Of a stretch of DNA of 11,773 nt, positions 1-9,589 are shown piece after piece. The stretch covers positions 1 through 11,773 of the forward strand of contig JAUNUE010000036.1 in the NCBI GenBank assembly GCA_030538335.1, written 5' to 3'. The stretch comes from Allobrachymonas sp. GTDB lineage: Bacteria; Pseudomonadota; Gammaproteobacteria; Burkholderiales; Burkholderiaceae_C. Both the position numbers and the translations under genes were made by a program. The notes under the pieces are model-generated. The model was not told the origin of the DNA and did not search any database. It saw nothing but the letters and a program-made list of their open reading frames with translations. How positions within the stretch are numbered: the first letter of the stretch is position 1; the number at the start of each line of letters is the position of its first letter.

Positions 1-2578
<2,578 letters not shown>

Positions 2579-2628
2579 GAACAAGGCTGAACAGGAAGTG
2601 AGTTGCAATAAGACTGTATGGAAAAACG

Positions 2629-2642
2629 GTGAACTAATTCAC
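2629..2642. promoter_or_regulatory. Inverted repeat upstream of metH (possible operator)
   Basis: GTGAA-ctaa-TTCAC is a perfect 5-bp inverted repeat about 50 bp upstream of the metH start. It resembles the MetR box of enterobacteria (TGAA-N5-TTCA), but the spacer here is 4 nt. The position fits a LysR-type site acting on metH; the assignment to MetR is a guess. Confidence 0.3.
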
Positions 2643-2644
2643 GT

Positions 2645-2663
2645 ACATTTTTCATGAAAATGT
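2645..2663. promoter_or_regulatory. AT-rich palindrome in the metH/cNMP-protein divergent gap
   Basis: This 19-bp near-palindrome (ACATTTTTCATGAAAATGT) lies 3 bp beyond the GTGAA/TTCAC repeat. It differs from its own reverse complement only around the T-run. It could be a second regulator half-site or a small hairpin between the two divergent genes. No function can be assigned from sequence alone. Confidence 0.25.
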
Positions 2664-2843
2664 GCTTTGGACGGTTTGAAGTGCCACAATACCTGCATTC
2701 CTTCGCTACAACAGCGGCCATGTCTTGCGGCATCAGCAAAAACTGCCGCTGCCGGGCATGTCTACCGGGCTGTTGATACCGCAATCAGGAAGAGCAGACC
2801 TTCGCACCTGATCTCGTTTCGTCCCTCTGCAGGAGTTACCACC

Positions 2844-3344
2844 GTGTACGATGACTTGGCCGTAAAGCTGCTCACGCACTCTACTGCCAGCATGGCGCCC
2901 TTCTCCGAAGAAGAGGCAAGAAAGCTGGTGCAATACATGCACCCCTACACCATCCCTGCCGGGGAATGGTTCATTGTAGAAGACGAGCGCAGCGACAACG
3001 ATTTCATGATGCTCATCCTTACGGGCGAAGTGGTTGTGGAATCGAGCATTGCCGAGGGGCAGACCTTGACGGTGACTGTGCTCAATCCAGGCCAGTGGGT
3101 AGGCGAGCTGGGCATACTCGACGGCAACCCGCGCCAGGCCGCCTGCCGCGCCTCTGATGACGCAGACGTTATCTGCGCCATCATCAGCCGCACCGAAATG
3201 ATGCAACTGCTTGACGCAGAACCGCGCCTCTTTGGCAAACTGGCCTTCTTGCTCGCCTCCAATGTGGCGGGCTACCTGCGCAACATGCACCAACGCATGT
3301 GCCGGTACGCCGAAATCCAGAACGCCATCCGCACCACGCTGTAA
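2844..3344 (+). CDS. Stand-alone cyclic-nucleotide-binding domain protein
   Basis: A 166-residue cytoplasmic protein made almost wholly of one Crp/Fnr-type cNMP-binding beta-roll. The phosphate-binding cassette is visible as GELGILDGNPRQAACRA, with Glu88 and Arg97 at the positions that contact the ribose and phosphate in CRP; the Ser/Thr that normally follows the Arg is Gln. The C-terminal helix ends in NAIRTTL, and there is no helix-turn-helix, kinase, channel or GGDEF partner domain. The protein therefore probably acts as a sensor by protein contact or has lost DNA binding. Start: GTG 2844 is preceded by AGGAG at 2831-2835, about 8 nt away. The frame is open further upstream to ATG 2667, but that extension is not protein-like. 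It is divergent from metH and followed by a 650-bp gap, so it is probably monocistronic. The ligand is unknown. Confidence 0.85.
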   Translation: MYDDLAVKLLTHSTASMAPFSEEEARKLVQYMHPYTIPAGEWFIVEDERSDNDFMMLILTGEVVVESSIAEGQTLTVTVLNPGQWVGELGILDGNPRQAACRASDDADVICAIISRTEMMQLLDAEPRLFGKLAFLLASNVAGYLRNMHQRMCRYAEIQNAIRTTL

Positions 3345-3410
3345 TGGCAGCAGCCTGAGAACCGGATTTGCGGTTTCCCCGCGAAATGCACATGGAGCAC
3401 CAGCACCATG

Positions 3411-3461
3411 TCATTGCGAGCCGCCGCAGGCGGCGTGGCAATCTGCTGGTTTCCAGATTGC
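3411..3461. repeat. REP-like palindrome (CATTGCGAG family)
   Basis: Two adjacent hairpins. The first pairs ATTGC (3413-3417) with GCAAT (3438-3442) and GCCGCC (3420-3425) with GGCGGC (3429-3434). The second pairs GCAATCTG (3438-3445) with CAGATTGC (3454-3461), a perfect 8-bp stem. The two share the GCAAT segment and are therefore mutually exclusive folds. The core TCATTGCGAGC...GGCAATCT is a widespread bacterial intergenic repeat type. Only one copy is in this window. Confidence 0.7.
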
Positions 3462-3597
3462 GCCACGAAAAGCGGCTTGCCCTGAGTGCATCAAAGGCAT
3501 ACAAGGCACACAGGCAACCAGCTTCTTCACAACAAACGAGCAAACAGTTGCCTTTCAGGCACGGCGCCATCCGTTTTCAGGCGTCTATAGTCATTCC

Positions 3598-3696
3598 GAG
3601 AAATAATTTGACAATTTCCACCCGATCCGTTCGGGCTGAGGTATCGAAGCCCACATGGAAGGTGTCTGCCCTTCGATACCTCAGGGCGAACGGTGT
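3598..3696 (-). repeat. Palindromic repeat, copy A (CCGTTCGCCCTGAG family)
   Basis: An imperfect palindrome of about 70 bp (3627-3693) with arms CCGTTCGGGCTGAG and CTCAGGGCGAACGG, plus a non-palindromic tail (3598-3626). On the minus strand it matches a second copy at 11090-11201: 17 bp are identical at one end (3680-3696), 23 bp at the other (3618-3640), and most of the tail matches. The conserved tail shows the unit is larger than the palindrome and has an orientation. The centre differs between the copies. Confidence 0.85.
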
Positions 3697-3859
3697 CTGA
3701 TTATTTTCAGATTTGGCTATACCCTCCCCCCGTTTTTGAGCAGGTAAAGCGGCAAAATCCTGTCGTCAAACAGCCACAACAATGTGGCGCAACCGCAACA
3801 AACCACAGAGAAATTGGTGATTTCCTTTGCGAAATGTCCCAAGGTCTGGTGCAATAGAG

Positions 3860-3882
3860 CCAACTTCCGAAAAGGAGGTTGG
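3860..3882 (+). promoter_or_regulatory. Stem-loop in the porin leader
   Basis: A 9-bp stem with one G-T wobble (CCAACTTCC pairing with GGAGGTTGG) and a GAAAA loop, followed directly by a second short GC-rich hairpin (CCCGG-gtct-CCGGG, 3883-3896). It ends 109 nt before the porin start. No U-run follows, so it does not look like a terminator. An RNA-stability or translation-control role, or a target for a small RNA, is possible. The right arm contains GGAGG, which would be hidden in the stem, but no start codon follows it closely. Confidence 0.4.
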
Positions 3883-3991
3883 CCCGGGTCTCCGGGGGCT
3901 TTGCAAAACAGACCTTTCTTGTTTGTTGTGCAAAACCCTGAAACGGGAATTTTCCTCCGGCGCCCTCTGTTTAACCTTGGAGAAACTTGCA

Positions 3992-4996
3992 ATGAAAAAA
4001 TCTCTGATCGCTATTGCTGCCCTGGCTGCTGCCGGTGCTGCTGCTGCTGCGCAGTCTTCGGTTACGCTGTACGGCGTGGTTGATACCAGCTACGGCATGA
4101 ACCGTGTCAAAACCGGTAACGTCACTACACGTAAAGTTGGCCTGAATGAAGGTAAATACGGCAACTTGTCCGGCTCGCGCTGGGGCCTGAAAGGTCAAGA
4201 AGATCTGGGCAATGGCCTGTCTGCCGTGTTCAATGTGGAAGCAGGTTTTAACTCTGCTGACGGCGCATTCAAGACTGGCTTCAACCGCCGCTCGGTAGTG
4301 GGTTTGAAAGGCAGCTTCGGTGAAGTGCTGGTCGGTACTGACTACACGCCCATGGACAAAGGCCCGATGAGCTTTTATGCCACGGACATCCACACTGGTG
4401 CAACGCATCCTCTGAATTCTAAGTATGAATTCTATACTGCCCGTTCCAAGGGTCTGCACTATAACGGTAACTTCAGCGGTGTGAGTGTTAATGGTCTTGT
4501 TGGTTATACCGAAGGCAAAGTAACTTCACCTGCCGGCAGTACGGTTGGCAAGGGAAGCGTCGTTGGTCTGGGTCTGGGCTATGCAAGTGGTCCGTTCGCA
4601 GTAAGCGCAGCTGCTCAACATTTCCGTCAAACTACTAGTGCTCCTGGTGTCGAAGCTACTGGTCATGTTACTGAATACGGTATTGCTGGCTCTTATGACT
4701 TCACTGCAGCCAAGCTGTATGCTCACTACGCTGCCAACAAGCCAAAAGGCGGAAAAGCATGGCAACAAGCTGGTGTGGGCGTAAGCGTGCCGTTTAACGC
4801 CTTCACTCTGGGCGCACAGTATGTGTACAGCAAAGCTGGCGACTACAAAGGTCACAACTTTGGCTTGGAAGGCCGTTACGCCATGAGCAAGCGCACCGAT
4901 CTGTACGCCAAAGCAGCACGCTATGACGCTTGGAAGCTGGGCAATTGGTCTACTCGCAGCGACATGTTCAGTGTTGGTATCCGCCACAAGTTCTAA
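3992..4996 (+). CDS. General outer-membrane porin (Omp32/PorB-like)
   Basis: A 334-residue porin precursor for passive diffusion of small solutes across the outer membrane, expected to be a 16-strand trimeric barrel. The signal peptide is MKKSLIAIAALAAAGAAAAA with cleavage likely before QSSVTLYGVVDTSYG, a typical mature porin N-terminus. GSRWGLKGQEDLGNGLSAVF (strands 2-3), FNRRSVVGLKGSFGEVLVG (basic residues expected in the channel eyelet) and the terminal sequence GIRHKF, with the C-terminal Phe needed for BAM-mediated assembly, all fit the family. ATG 3992 has GGAG at 3979-3982. An upstream in-frame ATG at 3827 would bury the signal peptide and is rejected. Codons are richer in GGT/CGT/GTT-type third-position T than in metH, as is common for very highly expressed genes. 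It is monocistronic, with a long leader and its own terminator. Substrate specificity cannot be read. Confidence 0.95.
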   Translation: MKKSLIAIAALAAAGAAAAAQSSVTLYGVVDTSYGMNRVKTGNVTTRKVGLNEGKYGNLSGSRWGLKGQEDLGNGLSAVFNVEAGFNSADGAFKTGFNRRSVVGLKGSFGEVLVGTDYTPMDKGPMSFYATDIHTGATHPLNSKYEFYTARSKGLHYNGNFSGVSVNGLVGYTEGKVTSPAGSTVGKGSVVGLGLGYASGPFAVSAAAQHFRQTTSAPGVEATGHVTEYGIAGSYDFTAAKLYAHYAANKPKGGKAWQQAGVGVSVPFNAFTLGAQYVYSKAGDYKGHNFGLEGRYAMSKRTDLYAKAARYDAWKLGNWSTRSDMFSVGIRHKF

Positions 4997-5036
4997 TCAA
5001 ACTTCCCGGTTTTTCCGGGCTTGAAACAGAGCTTGA

Positions 5037-5069
5037 AAGCCACTCCTGCAAAGGAGTGGCTTCTTTCTT
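5037..5069 (+). terminator. Rho-independent terminator of the porin gene
   Basis: A perfect 10-bp stem AAGCCACTCC / GGAGTGGCTT with a TGCAAA loop is followed by TCTTTCTT. It lies 41 nt after the porin stop. A smaller CCCGG-N5-CCGGG hairpin sits just before it (5005-5019). Confidence 0.88.
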
Positions 5070-5657
5070 CAATCCTGCCCAATCGTGTTAAAGACCTGCC
5101 CTACACAGCTTTTCCAATGATGAAAGTTAATGCGCTTGCCACAATGTAAGCCCGTTCGCTGTCAAGCTGTTTCAGGACGGGATATAAGCTCAGCAAGCAC
5201 GCTTAACCCCCAAGGCGGTATGCGGTTACATGACAAAATTACCCGGCAGAAAAATGTATCTTCGCATGTCTGCAGCGACAATAGCGGGTTATGGATTTCA
5301 TGGGGCTACACTGCCTGCGGCGACGCTGCATGGCTCTCGTACTTGGGATACAAGACATGTATCTAAAAAGCTACCCCAAAACCCTCGCGCTATGTTGATC
5401 ACCGATCTTGCGCGCCCTACAGCGTTGCATTCTTTGGTCGTGCCCGAGCTATTGGCTGTGAAATATGTCTTGCGCTATTGTTCGGTGCGGAGCAACTGCT
5501 GCCGCAGCCATTTTGAGGGCGGACTTCAAGAGCGCAGGCTGCCTCGTACGGGCCGCTTGTACCAAAGTGCAGCCCCTCTCCAGGCAAAGTAAGGCGCTCA
5601 CCCCCATGGCTATCGTTGACCTTTGCCTGCAGCGACAGGCTCTGTGTTAGGTCTTGC
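5070..5657. other. Gap upstream of the polysaccharide cluster
   Basis: These 588 bp lack a convincing gene; the open frames here have no recognisable protein character. The base composition looks lower in GC than in metH. Seen within it are a TATAAG hexamer (5183-5188) with only a poor -35, a GGCGGTA string (5214-5220) resembling the ops element, and a GCCTG-cagcga-CAGGC hairpin (5625-5640) about 18 nt before the flippase start. It probably holds the cluster promoter and a long leader. Confidence 0.5.
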
Positions 5658-6932
5658 ATGAATCTGCCAAGCTGGCGAAAGAGCCCTTTTTTGCGCAATA
5701 TTCTGGTCATGCTGACCGGAACCTCGCTTGCACAACTGCTGTCGATCCTGATCAGCCCGCTGCTGACGCGCATCTACTCTCCTGATACTTTCGGCCTGTT
5801 TGCCAATTTCCTGGCGGTACATGCCATTATCGGCAGCGTAGCCGCATTACGTTATGAAATCGCCATCATGCTGCCCCGCAGCCAGAAACGGGCACTCAAC
5901 GTCATGCTGCTGGCCTGCGGAATTACATTGGGCGTGGCCTTGCTCGCTGCTATTGTCTTCATGCTGGGTAACAGCATCATTGCCAATCTGGTGGACAAGC
6001 CTGAAATGGAGCCTTGGCTGTTTTGGCTACCGTTGAGTATCGCGGCCATGGGCCTGTACCAGACTTTTTCCTACTGGCATAACCGACAGCGTTGTTTTGC
6101 TTTGTTGGCCCAAAACCGGTTCTGGCAAAGCCTGACAACCAGTGCTTCCCAGCTGATTTTGGCGCTGTTGGGCTTGAGGCTAGGATTGCTCTGGGGCTAT
6201 CTCTTTGGCCTGATGGCCAGCACTGTTTTTCTTGCCTCTGATATTGCCAAAAACCAGTGGCGAAATTTTCGCTATGTACAGCGCCGTACGCTGCATCTGA
6301 TGGCCCGGCAATATGTACGTTTCCCATTGTACGATGTACCTTCCGTGCTGTTGGGTGTCGGCGCAAACCAGATCCCCAGCATCCTGTTTTCAGTAATGTT
6401 TTCGCCCGCTGTTGCAGGTGTTTTCTATCTCACCCAACGGGTGTTGCAAGCCCCCATCACACTCATATCAAGTTCGGTGGTGGAGGTGTTCAAGGAGCAT
6501 GCTGCCCATGAATACCGGACTCTGGGGCATGCGCGCAGCGCGTTTCGCAAGACCTTGTTGCTGTTGATAATGGTGAGCCTGCCTCCGGCGATAGTGCTGT
6601 ACTTTCTGATTGTTCCTCTGTTCGGGTGGGTTTTTGGCAGCCAATGGACCTCTGCAGGCGTATACGCACAGATCATGTTGCCAGCCTTGTTTATCCGATT
6701 TGTGGCCAGTCCGCTCAGCTTCATGTTCTACATAGCCGAGCGACAGAGGCTAAACCTGATGGGTATGGCCGTACTTGCCTTTGGCACCTGGGGCATGTTC
6801 CACGTGTATGACAGCCCAGAGACCATTCTTCGCGGTATCAACTGGTTGTACTTTGTTGTATATTTTTCCTACCTTGCAATTTCGGCCAAGCTGGCCGGTT
6901 ACTTCCATGGCCCGCGCTCCACTCGCCCGTAA
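5658..6932 (+). CDS. Oligosaccharide flippase (Wzx-like, MOP superfamily)
   Basis: An inner-membrane protein of 424 residues expected to flip undecaprenyl-linked repeat units to the periplasm for O-antigen or capsule assembly. The N-terminus has the family pattern: a short basic leader, then LTGTSLAQLLSILISPLLTR, IYSPDTFGLFA and a conserved ALRYEIAIMLP. About twelve hydrophobic helices run to the end, consistent with polysaccharide-synthesis flippases of normal length. ATG 5658 is chosen because an upstream in-frame TTG (5616) adds only a non-family leader; the ribosome site is weak (TAGG at 5648-5651). It is the first gene of the cluster and its 3' end overlaps the acyltransferase gene by 26 nt. 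Flippase rather than polymerase is supported by the N-terminal motif; the transported sugar is unknown. Confidence 0.9.
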   Translation: MNLPSWRKSPFLRNILVMLTGTSLAQLLSILISPLLTRIYSPDTFGLFANFLAVHAIIGSVAALRYEIAIMLPRSQKRALNVMLLACGITLGVALLAAIVFMLGNSIIANLVDKPEMEPWLFWLPLSIAAMGLYQTFSYWHNRQRCFALLAQNRFWQSLTTSASQLILALLGLRLGLLWGYLFGLMASTVFLASDIAKNQWRNFRYVQRRTLHLMARQYVRFPLYDVPSVLLGVGANQIPSILFSVMFSPAVAGVFYLTQRVLQAPITLISSSVVEVFKEHAAHEYRTLGHARSAFRKTLLLLIMVSLPPAIVLYFLIVPLFGWVFGSQWTSAGVYAQIMLPALFIRFVASPLSFMFYIAERQRLNLMGMAVLAFGTWGMFHVYDSPETILRGINWLYFVVYFSYLAISAKLAGYFHGPRSTRP

Positions 6933-7506
6933 CCTGTTCAGGTTGCTGCGCCCACTGGCTCACACCTTGTTGGGTTTGGTCTTTGACCGTAATTTCATGA
7001 CTGGGCGACATTTTGACCATGCCTTCACAGGTTATCGCTGGTGTCTGCAATCTTTCTGGACACACCAAGTATTGCGCCTGTCCCACCCTGCGCCATGGCC
7101 CAAACATCATGGCTGCACCGTCAGCGTGGCCGAAAACATCGTATTCCATCCGGACGACCTCAACAACTTCCAGTCTCCGGGCACCTACTTCCAGAACACT
7201 GCCGAATCACGAATCATGATTGGCCGGGGAACCTATATTGCCCCGAACGTAGGGATCATCACACTCAACCATGACCCCATGAACCTGCAACACCACCTGC
7301 CTGGACAGGACGTGGTAATTGGTGATGCCTGCTGGATAGGCATGAATGCCGTGATCCTTCCTGGTGTGCGCCTGCGTGAACATACTACGGTGGCAGCAGG
7401 TGCTGTCGTAACGCGCAGCTTTGACGAGCCCGGTCTGGTGATCGGCGGTGTACCTGCCCGTATTCTCAAACGTCTACCGCTGGCTTCAGCTGGATCTTCC
7501 ATATGA
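6907..7506 (+). CDS. Hexapeptide-repeat acyltransferase (sugar O-acetyltransferase-like)
   Basis: A 199-residue left-handed beta-helix acyltransferase, expected to move an acetyl group from acetyl-CoA to a sugar hydroxyl or amine in the polysaccharide. Hexapeptide turns run from about residue 75 to 185, with IGRGTYIAPNVGIITLNHD (His122 in the catalytic-type position), GDACWIGMNAVILPGV (139-154) and the classic closing VIGGVPARILKRL. The first 60 residues are basic and probably helical and are not part of the repeat. ATG 6907 lies inside the end of the flippase gene (26-nt overlap), so translation is probably coupled; there is no strong ribosome site. The frame is open upstream to 6775, but that would overlap the flippase by 158 nt. 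The stop overlaps the next start as ATGA. Acceptor and acyl group are inferred from context only. Confidence 0.88.
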   Translation: MARAPLARNLFRLLRPLAHTLLGLVFDRNFMTGRHFDHAFTGYRWCLQSFWTHQVLRLSHPAPWPKHHGCTVSVAENIVFHPDDLNNFQSPGTYFQNTAESRIMIGRGTYIAPNVGIITLNHDPMNLQHHLPGQDVVIGDACWIGMNAVILPGVRLREHTTVAAGAVVTRSFDEPGLVIGGVPARILKRLPLASAGSSI

Positions 7507-8729
7507 AGATCGCACTGGTGACAACTTTCTTCCCCCCGGCTAATGGGGTTGCGGTAAACCGCATGCATGCCTTCGCACGTTACCTCGCAGAAAAGCATGA
7601 AGTTGTTGTGGTCACGCTGGGCAAGCACGACGCCCTGGTTCCTGCGGATTGCTGCAAAAACTTCACTACCTGTTATGTACGTAACCATAGAGTGATGGAG
7701 TACCTGCGGCACCATCCTGCAGATACACGCCTGATTCACCATGGCAAAAGCGCGGTGAATCTGGTCATGGCACGCCTGCAACTTTCACGCTTTGCCATGT
7801 GGCGCCGACGCGCATTGCGCCAATTGAAGCAGCTACATTGCCAGCACCCCTTTGATGCCATCGTCAGCTCCTACATGCCTGTTGATACGCATCTGCTCGT
7901 GCTGGAGTTCCTCAAATCGTACGCCGGTGTGATCTGGATTGCAGATATGCGCGATGAAATGAGTCGCAACCCTCACATCAGCCGATGTGAGCAACAAAGG
8001 CTGCGGCGCGTGGAGCTGGCCATTGACCAGCATGCAATGGCGGTGACCAGTGTCAGTCAGCCGATTCTTGACGACTTTCGCAAACTGATGCCAAACGTTT
8101 TGCGTTTTGAGCAAATCCGCAATGGCTATGACCATGACTACAGCCCTCCCCTGCGCCCGTTCAATACACGCTTTTGCATAGGTTATTTCGGCTCCTTTTA
8201 CGGTAACCGCAAACCCCACACCTTCTTTCTCGCGCTGGAACAACTATGTGACGAGATCGACATGGAAATTCACATTGCTACCCAATCGGTAAATTTTGAT
8301 GTCCCGCCGGCCTTGATCCGACGCGTGCATCTGCATGGTTTCCTGTCTTATCAGCAATCGGTAGAAATGATGGCAACTATGGATGCAAACTTGCTGATCC
8401 TGCCCAAACTGCCGGAATTCAAAGGCGTCTTTTCAGGCAAGATTTTTGACTATATCTCTGTCTACCGCCCGGTTCTGGCAGTGGTGGATCCGGATGATGT
8501 TGCGGCCGACTTGGTGCGTGAGCTGGGATGCGGCTATGTTGCCGATGTCGACGAGGTCGAACAGATAAAATCCATGCTTCGCCAAGCGCATGCCGACTGG
8601 CTACAAGGCCAGATCAAGCATGGTTCACCTGCGCAGGTCAGGCAATTGCATAGACGGGTTCAGGTTCAGAAACTCTCGGCGTTGTTATGCTCCCTGCATG
8701 ATGACGCATCTTCCGGCAAGCCCGCATGA
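7503..8729 (+). CDS. Glycosyltransferase, GT4-like (GT-B fold)
   Basis: A 408-residue cytosolic or membrane-associated glycosyltransferase. The start, MKIALVTTFFPPANGVAVNR, is the usual first strand and glycine/proline loop of GT4-type enzymes, and HAFARYLAEKHEVVVVT follows as the second strand. The second Rossmann half begins near residue 227 with IGYFGSFYGNRKP. A nucleotide-sugar site segment GVFSGKIFDYISVYRPVLAV lies at about 307-326; here GKIFDYI takes the place of the commoner E-x7-E region, a form seen in sugar transferases that keep SxKxxEY-like motifs. It sits between the acyltransferase and the methyltransferase with ATGA overlaps at both ends. Donor and acceptor sugars cannot be told. 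Confidence 0.88.
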   Translation: MKIALVTTFFPPANGVAVNRMHAFARYLAEKHEVVVVTLGKHDALVPADCCKNFTTCYVRNHRVMEYLRHHPADTRLIHHGKSAVNLVMARLQLSRFAMWRRRALRQLKQLHCQHPFDAIVSSYMPVDTHLLVLEFLKSYAGVIWIADMRDEMSRNPHISRCEQQRLRRVELAIDQHAMAVTSVSQPILDDFRKLMPNVLRFEQIRNGYDHDYSPPLRPFNTRFCIGYFGSFYGNRKPHTFFLALEQLCDEIDMEIHIATQSVNFDVPPALIRRVHLHGFLSYQQSVEMMATMDANLLILPKLPEFKGVFSGKIFDYISVYRPVLAVVDPDDVAADLVRELGCGYVADVDEVEQIKSMLRQAHADWLQGQIKHGSPAQVRQLHRRVQVQKLSALLCSLHDDASSGKPA

Positions 8730-9418
8730 AAGAACTCGAACGCGCGCAACAGCAATATCGCCAGCGCGATAGCGACCCTTCAATCCGCTCATTCTGGTCG
8801 CTGTCAAACCCTGTTGCCTTGCACCTGCTGCAAGAGCGTGAGCGTGCAGTGCTGCGCGCCATGAGTGAAGCAGGCATGGCATTGGAAAACGCCCGCGTAC
8901 TGGATGTAGGCTGTGGCAGTGCACAGGAATTTCCTGGATATATGCGCTGGGGCGTGCAAGCCAGCCAACTGTTTGGCGTTGACTTGAGCCTGCACAGGGT
9001 ACAGGCAGCCACAGCCAGGGGTATTGGCACCGTTGTACACGCGTCAGGTAACGCCTTGCCGTTTGCAAACGCCAGTTTTGACGGTGCCATCCAGAATGTT
9101 GTATTCAGTTCTATTATGGATTCTGGTGTACGCCAGCAAGTCGCCCGCGAAATGTGTCGCGTGCTGCGCCCGGGGGGCTGGATATTGTGGTACGACGCCA
9201 TCTGTGTGAAATCTAGCGATCCGCATTTCCGCGGCGTTCCGCTGCAAGAAGTCGAGTCTCTTTTTCCTGACATTACCTGGTATTGGCAACGGGTCACCAC
9301 CCATGTGGGATTACTCAAGCGCATACATGCCTTTATGGGCGAAGGGGCTATGCGGGCTTTTGACCTGACCGGATTATTCAAGACCCATCGCTTGGGCCTG
9401 GGACGGATGGTGGCATGA
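8726..9418 (+). CDS. Class I SAM-dependent methyltransferase
   Basis: A 230-residue methyltransferase of the Methyltransf_11 type, expected in this setting to methylate a sugar of the repeat unit or its terminal residue. Motif I is VLDVGCGSAQEF (residues 58-69), the acidic end of strand 2 is Asp86 in LFGVDLS, motif II is GNALPFANASFDGAI, and motif III is VLRPGGWILWYD (146-157). The N-terminal 50 residues form a helical cap (ERAQQQYRQRDSDPSIRSFW). Length is normal. It starts by ATGA overlap with the glycosyltransferase gene. The end is notable: its TGA also overlaps an ATG (9415), repeating the coupling pattern, but that next frame stops after five codons. The actual substrate is unknown; ubiquinone-type methylation is unlikely here. 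Confidence 0.88.
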   Translation: MKELERAQQQYRQRDSDPSIRSFWSLSNPVALHLLQERERAVLRAMSEAGMALENARVLDVGCGSAQEFPGYMRWGVQASQLFGVDLSLHRVQAATARGIGTVVHASGNALPFANASFDGAIQNVVFSSIMDSGVRQQVAREMCRVLRPGGWILWYDAICVKSSDPHFRGVPLQEVESLFPDITWYWQRVTTHVGLLKRIHAFMGEGAMRAFDLTGLFKTHRLGLGRMVA

Positions 9419-9540
9419 ACACGCTCCAGTAAATCCTCGATATGCACGGCGCTCGTCATGATTTTGCCGTGCTCAGAAGTAACCTGGCGCAAACAGTCGG
9501 CGAGGAAGATGCAAAACATACCGCCCTCTTGACATGGATG
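9415..9540 (+). pseudogene. Possible remnant of a lost cluster gene
   Basis: ATG 9415 overlaps the methyltransferase stop as ATGA, the pattern at several other junctions of this cluster, but the frame reads MNTLQ then TAA (9430-9432). Past the stop the same frame stays open for about 40 codons (ILDMHGARHDFAVLRSNLAQ...) until the promoter region of the next gene. This could be the 5' stub of a gene mostly replaced by the RHH module, or chance. The opposite strand is also open here and equally hard to judge. No family is recognised. Confidence 0.3.
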
Positions 9541-9556
9541 TTTATGTACATACAAT
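9529..9556 (+). promoter_or_regulatory. Sigma-70 promoter of the RHH/coiled-coil pair
   Basis: TTGACA (9529-9534), a 16-nt spacer and TACAAT (9551-9556) make a near-consensus promoter. Transcription would start near 9563, leaving a leader of about 27 nt before ATG 9590 with its AGGA site. It lies inside the polysaccharide cluster and has no terminator behind it, so it should also feed the glycosyltransferase genes downstream. Confidence 0.8.
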
Positions 9557-9564
9557 GTACATAA
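9542..9564. promoter_or_regulatory. Inverted-repeat operator over the -10 box
   Basis: TTATGTACAT-aca-ATGTACATAA is a perfect inverted repeat of 10-bp arms with a 3-bp spacer. Each arm holds ATGTACAT, itself a palindrome, and the two centres are 11 bp apart, one helical turn. Tandem small palindromes at one-turn spacing are the usual target of paired ribbon-helix-helix dimers. The overlap with the -10 box predicts repression, most likely by the RHH protein encoded right behind it. Confidence 0.75.
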
Positions 9565-9589
9565 TTCGCAAAAGACAGGAGTGTTTGCC

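Larger units (their letters stand above)
3345..3991. other. Gap with REP-like repeats and porin leader
   Basis: These 647 bp hold no convincing gene; the small frames here are not protein-like. Going rightwards there is a weak 5-bp stem just after the cNMP gene (3360-3375), a REP-like double hairpin (3411-3461), the larger palindromic repeat (3598-3696), and then an A/C-rich stretch and the untranslated leader of the porin with its stem-loop at 3860-3882. No promoter for the porin could be placed with confidence. Confidence 0.7.

Noticed and set aside
2667..2843. Upstream extension of the cNMP-binding protein from ATG 2667
   Set aside because: The added 59 residues are not domain-like, and GTG 2844 has a good AGGAG site.
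3608..3613. TTGACA in the tail of repeat copy A as a porin promoter
   Set aside because: No matching -10 box at the right distance, and the hexamer is part of the repeat.
3827..3991. Upstream start of the porin at 3827
   Set aside because: It would place 55 residues before a perfect signal peptide and would translate the leader hairpins.
5230..5592. A 120-codon open frame before the flippase gene
   Set aside because: Its composition is not protein-like, there is no ribosome site, and no family pattern is visible.
5625..5640. Hairpin GCCTG-cagcga-CAGGC as a terminator before the flippase gene
   Set aside because: The stem is only 5 bp and no T-run follows.
9581..9589. GTG start for the RHH protein three codons earlier
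   Set aside because: The AGGA site directly abuts it, too close to serve it, while ATG 9590 has normal spacing.
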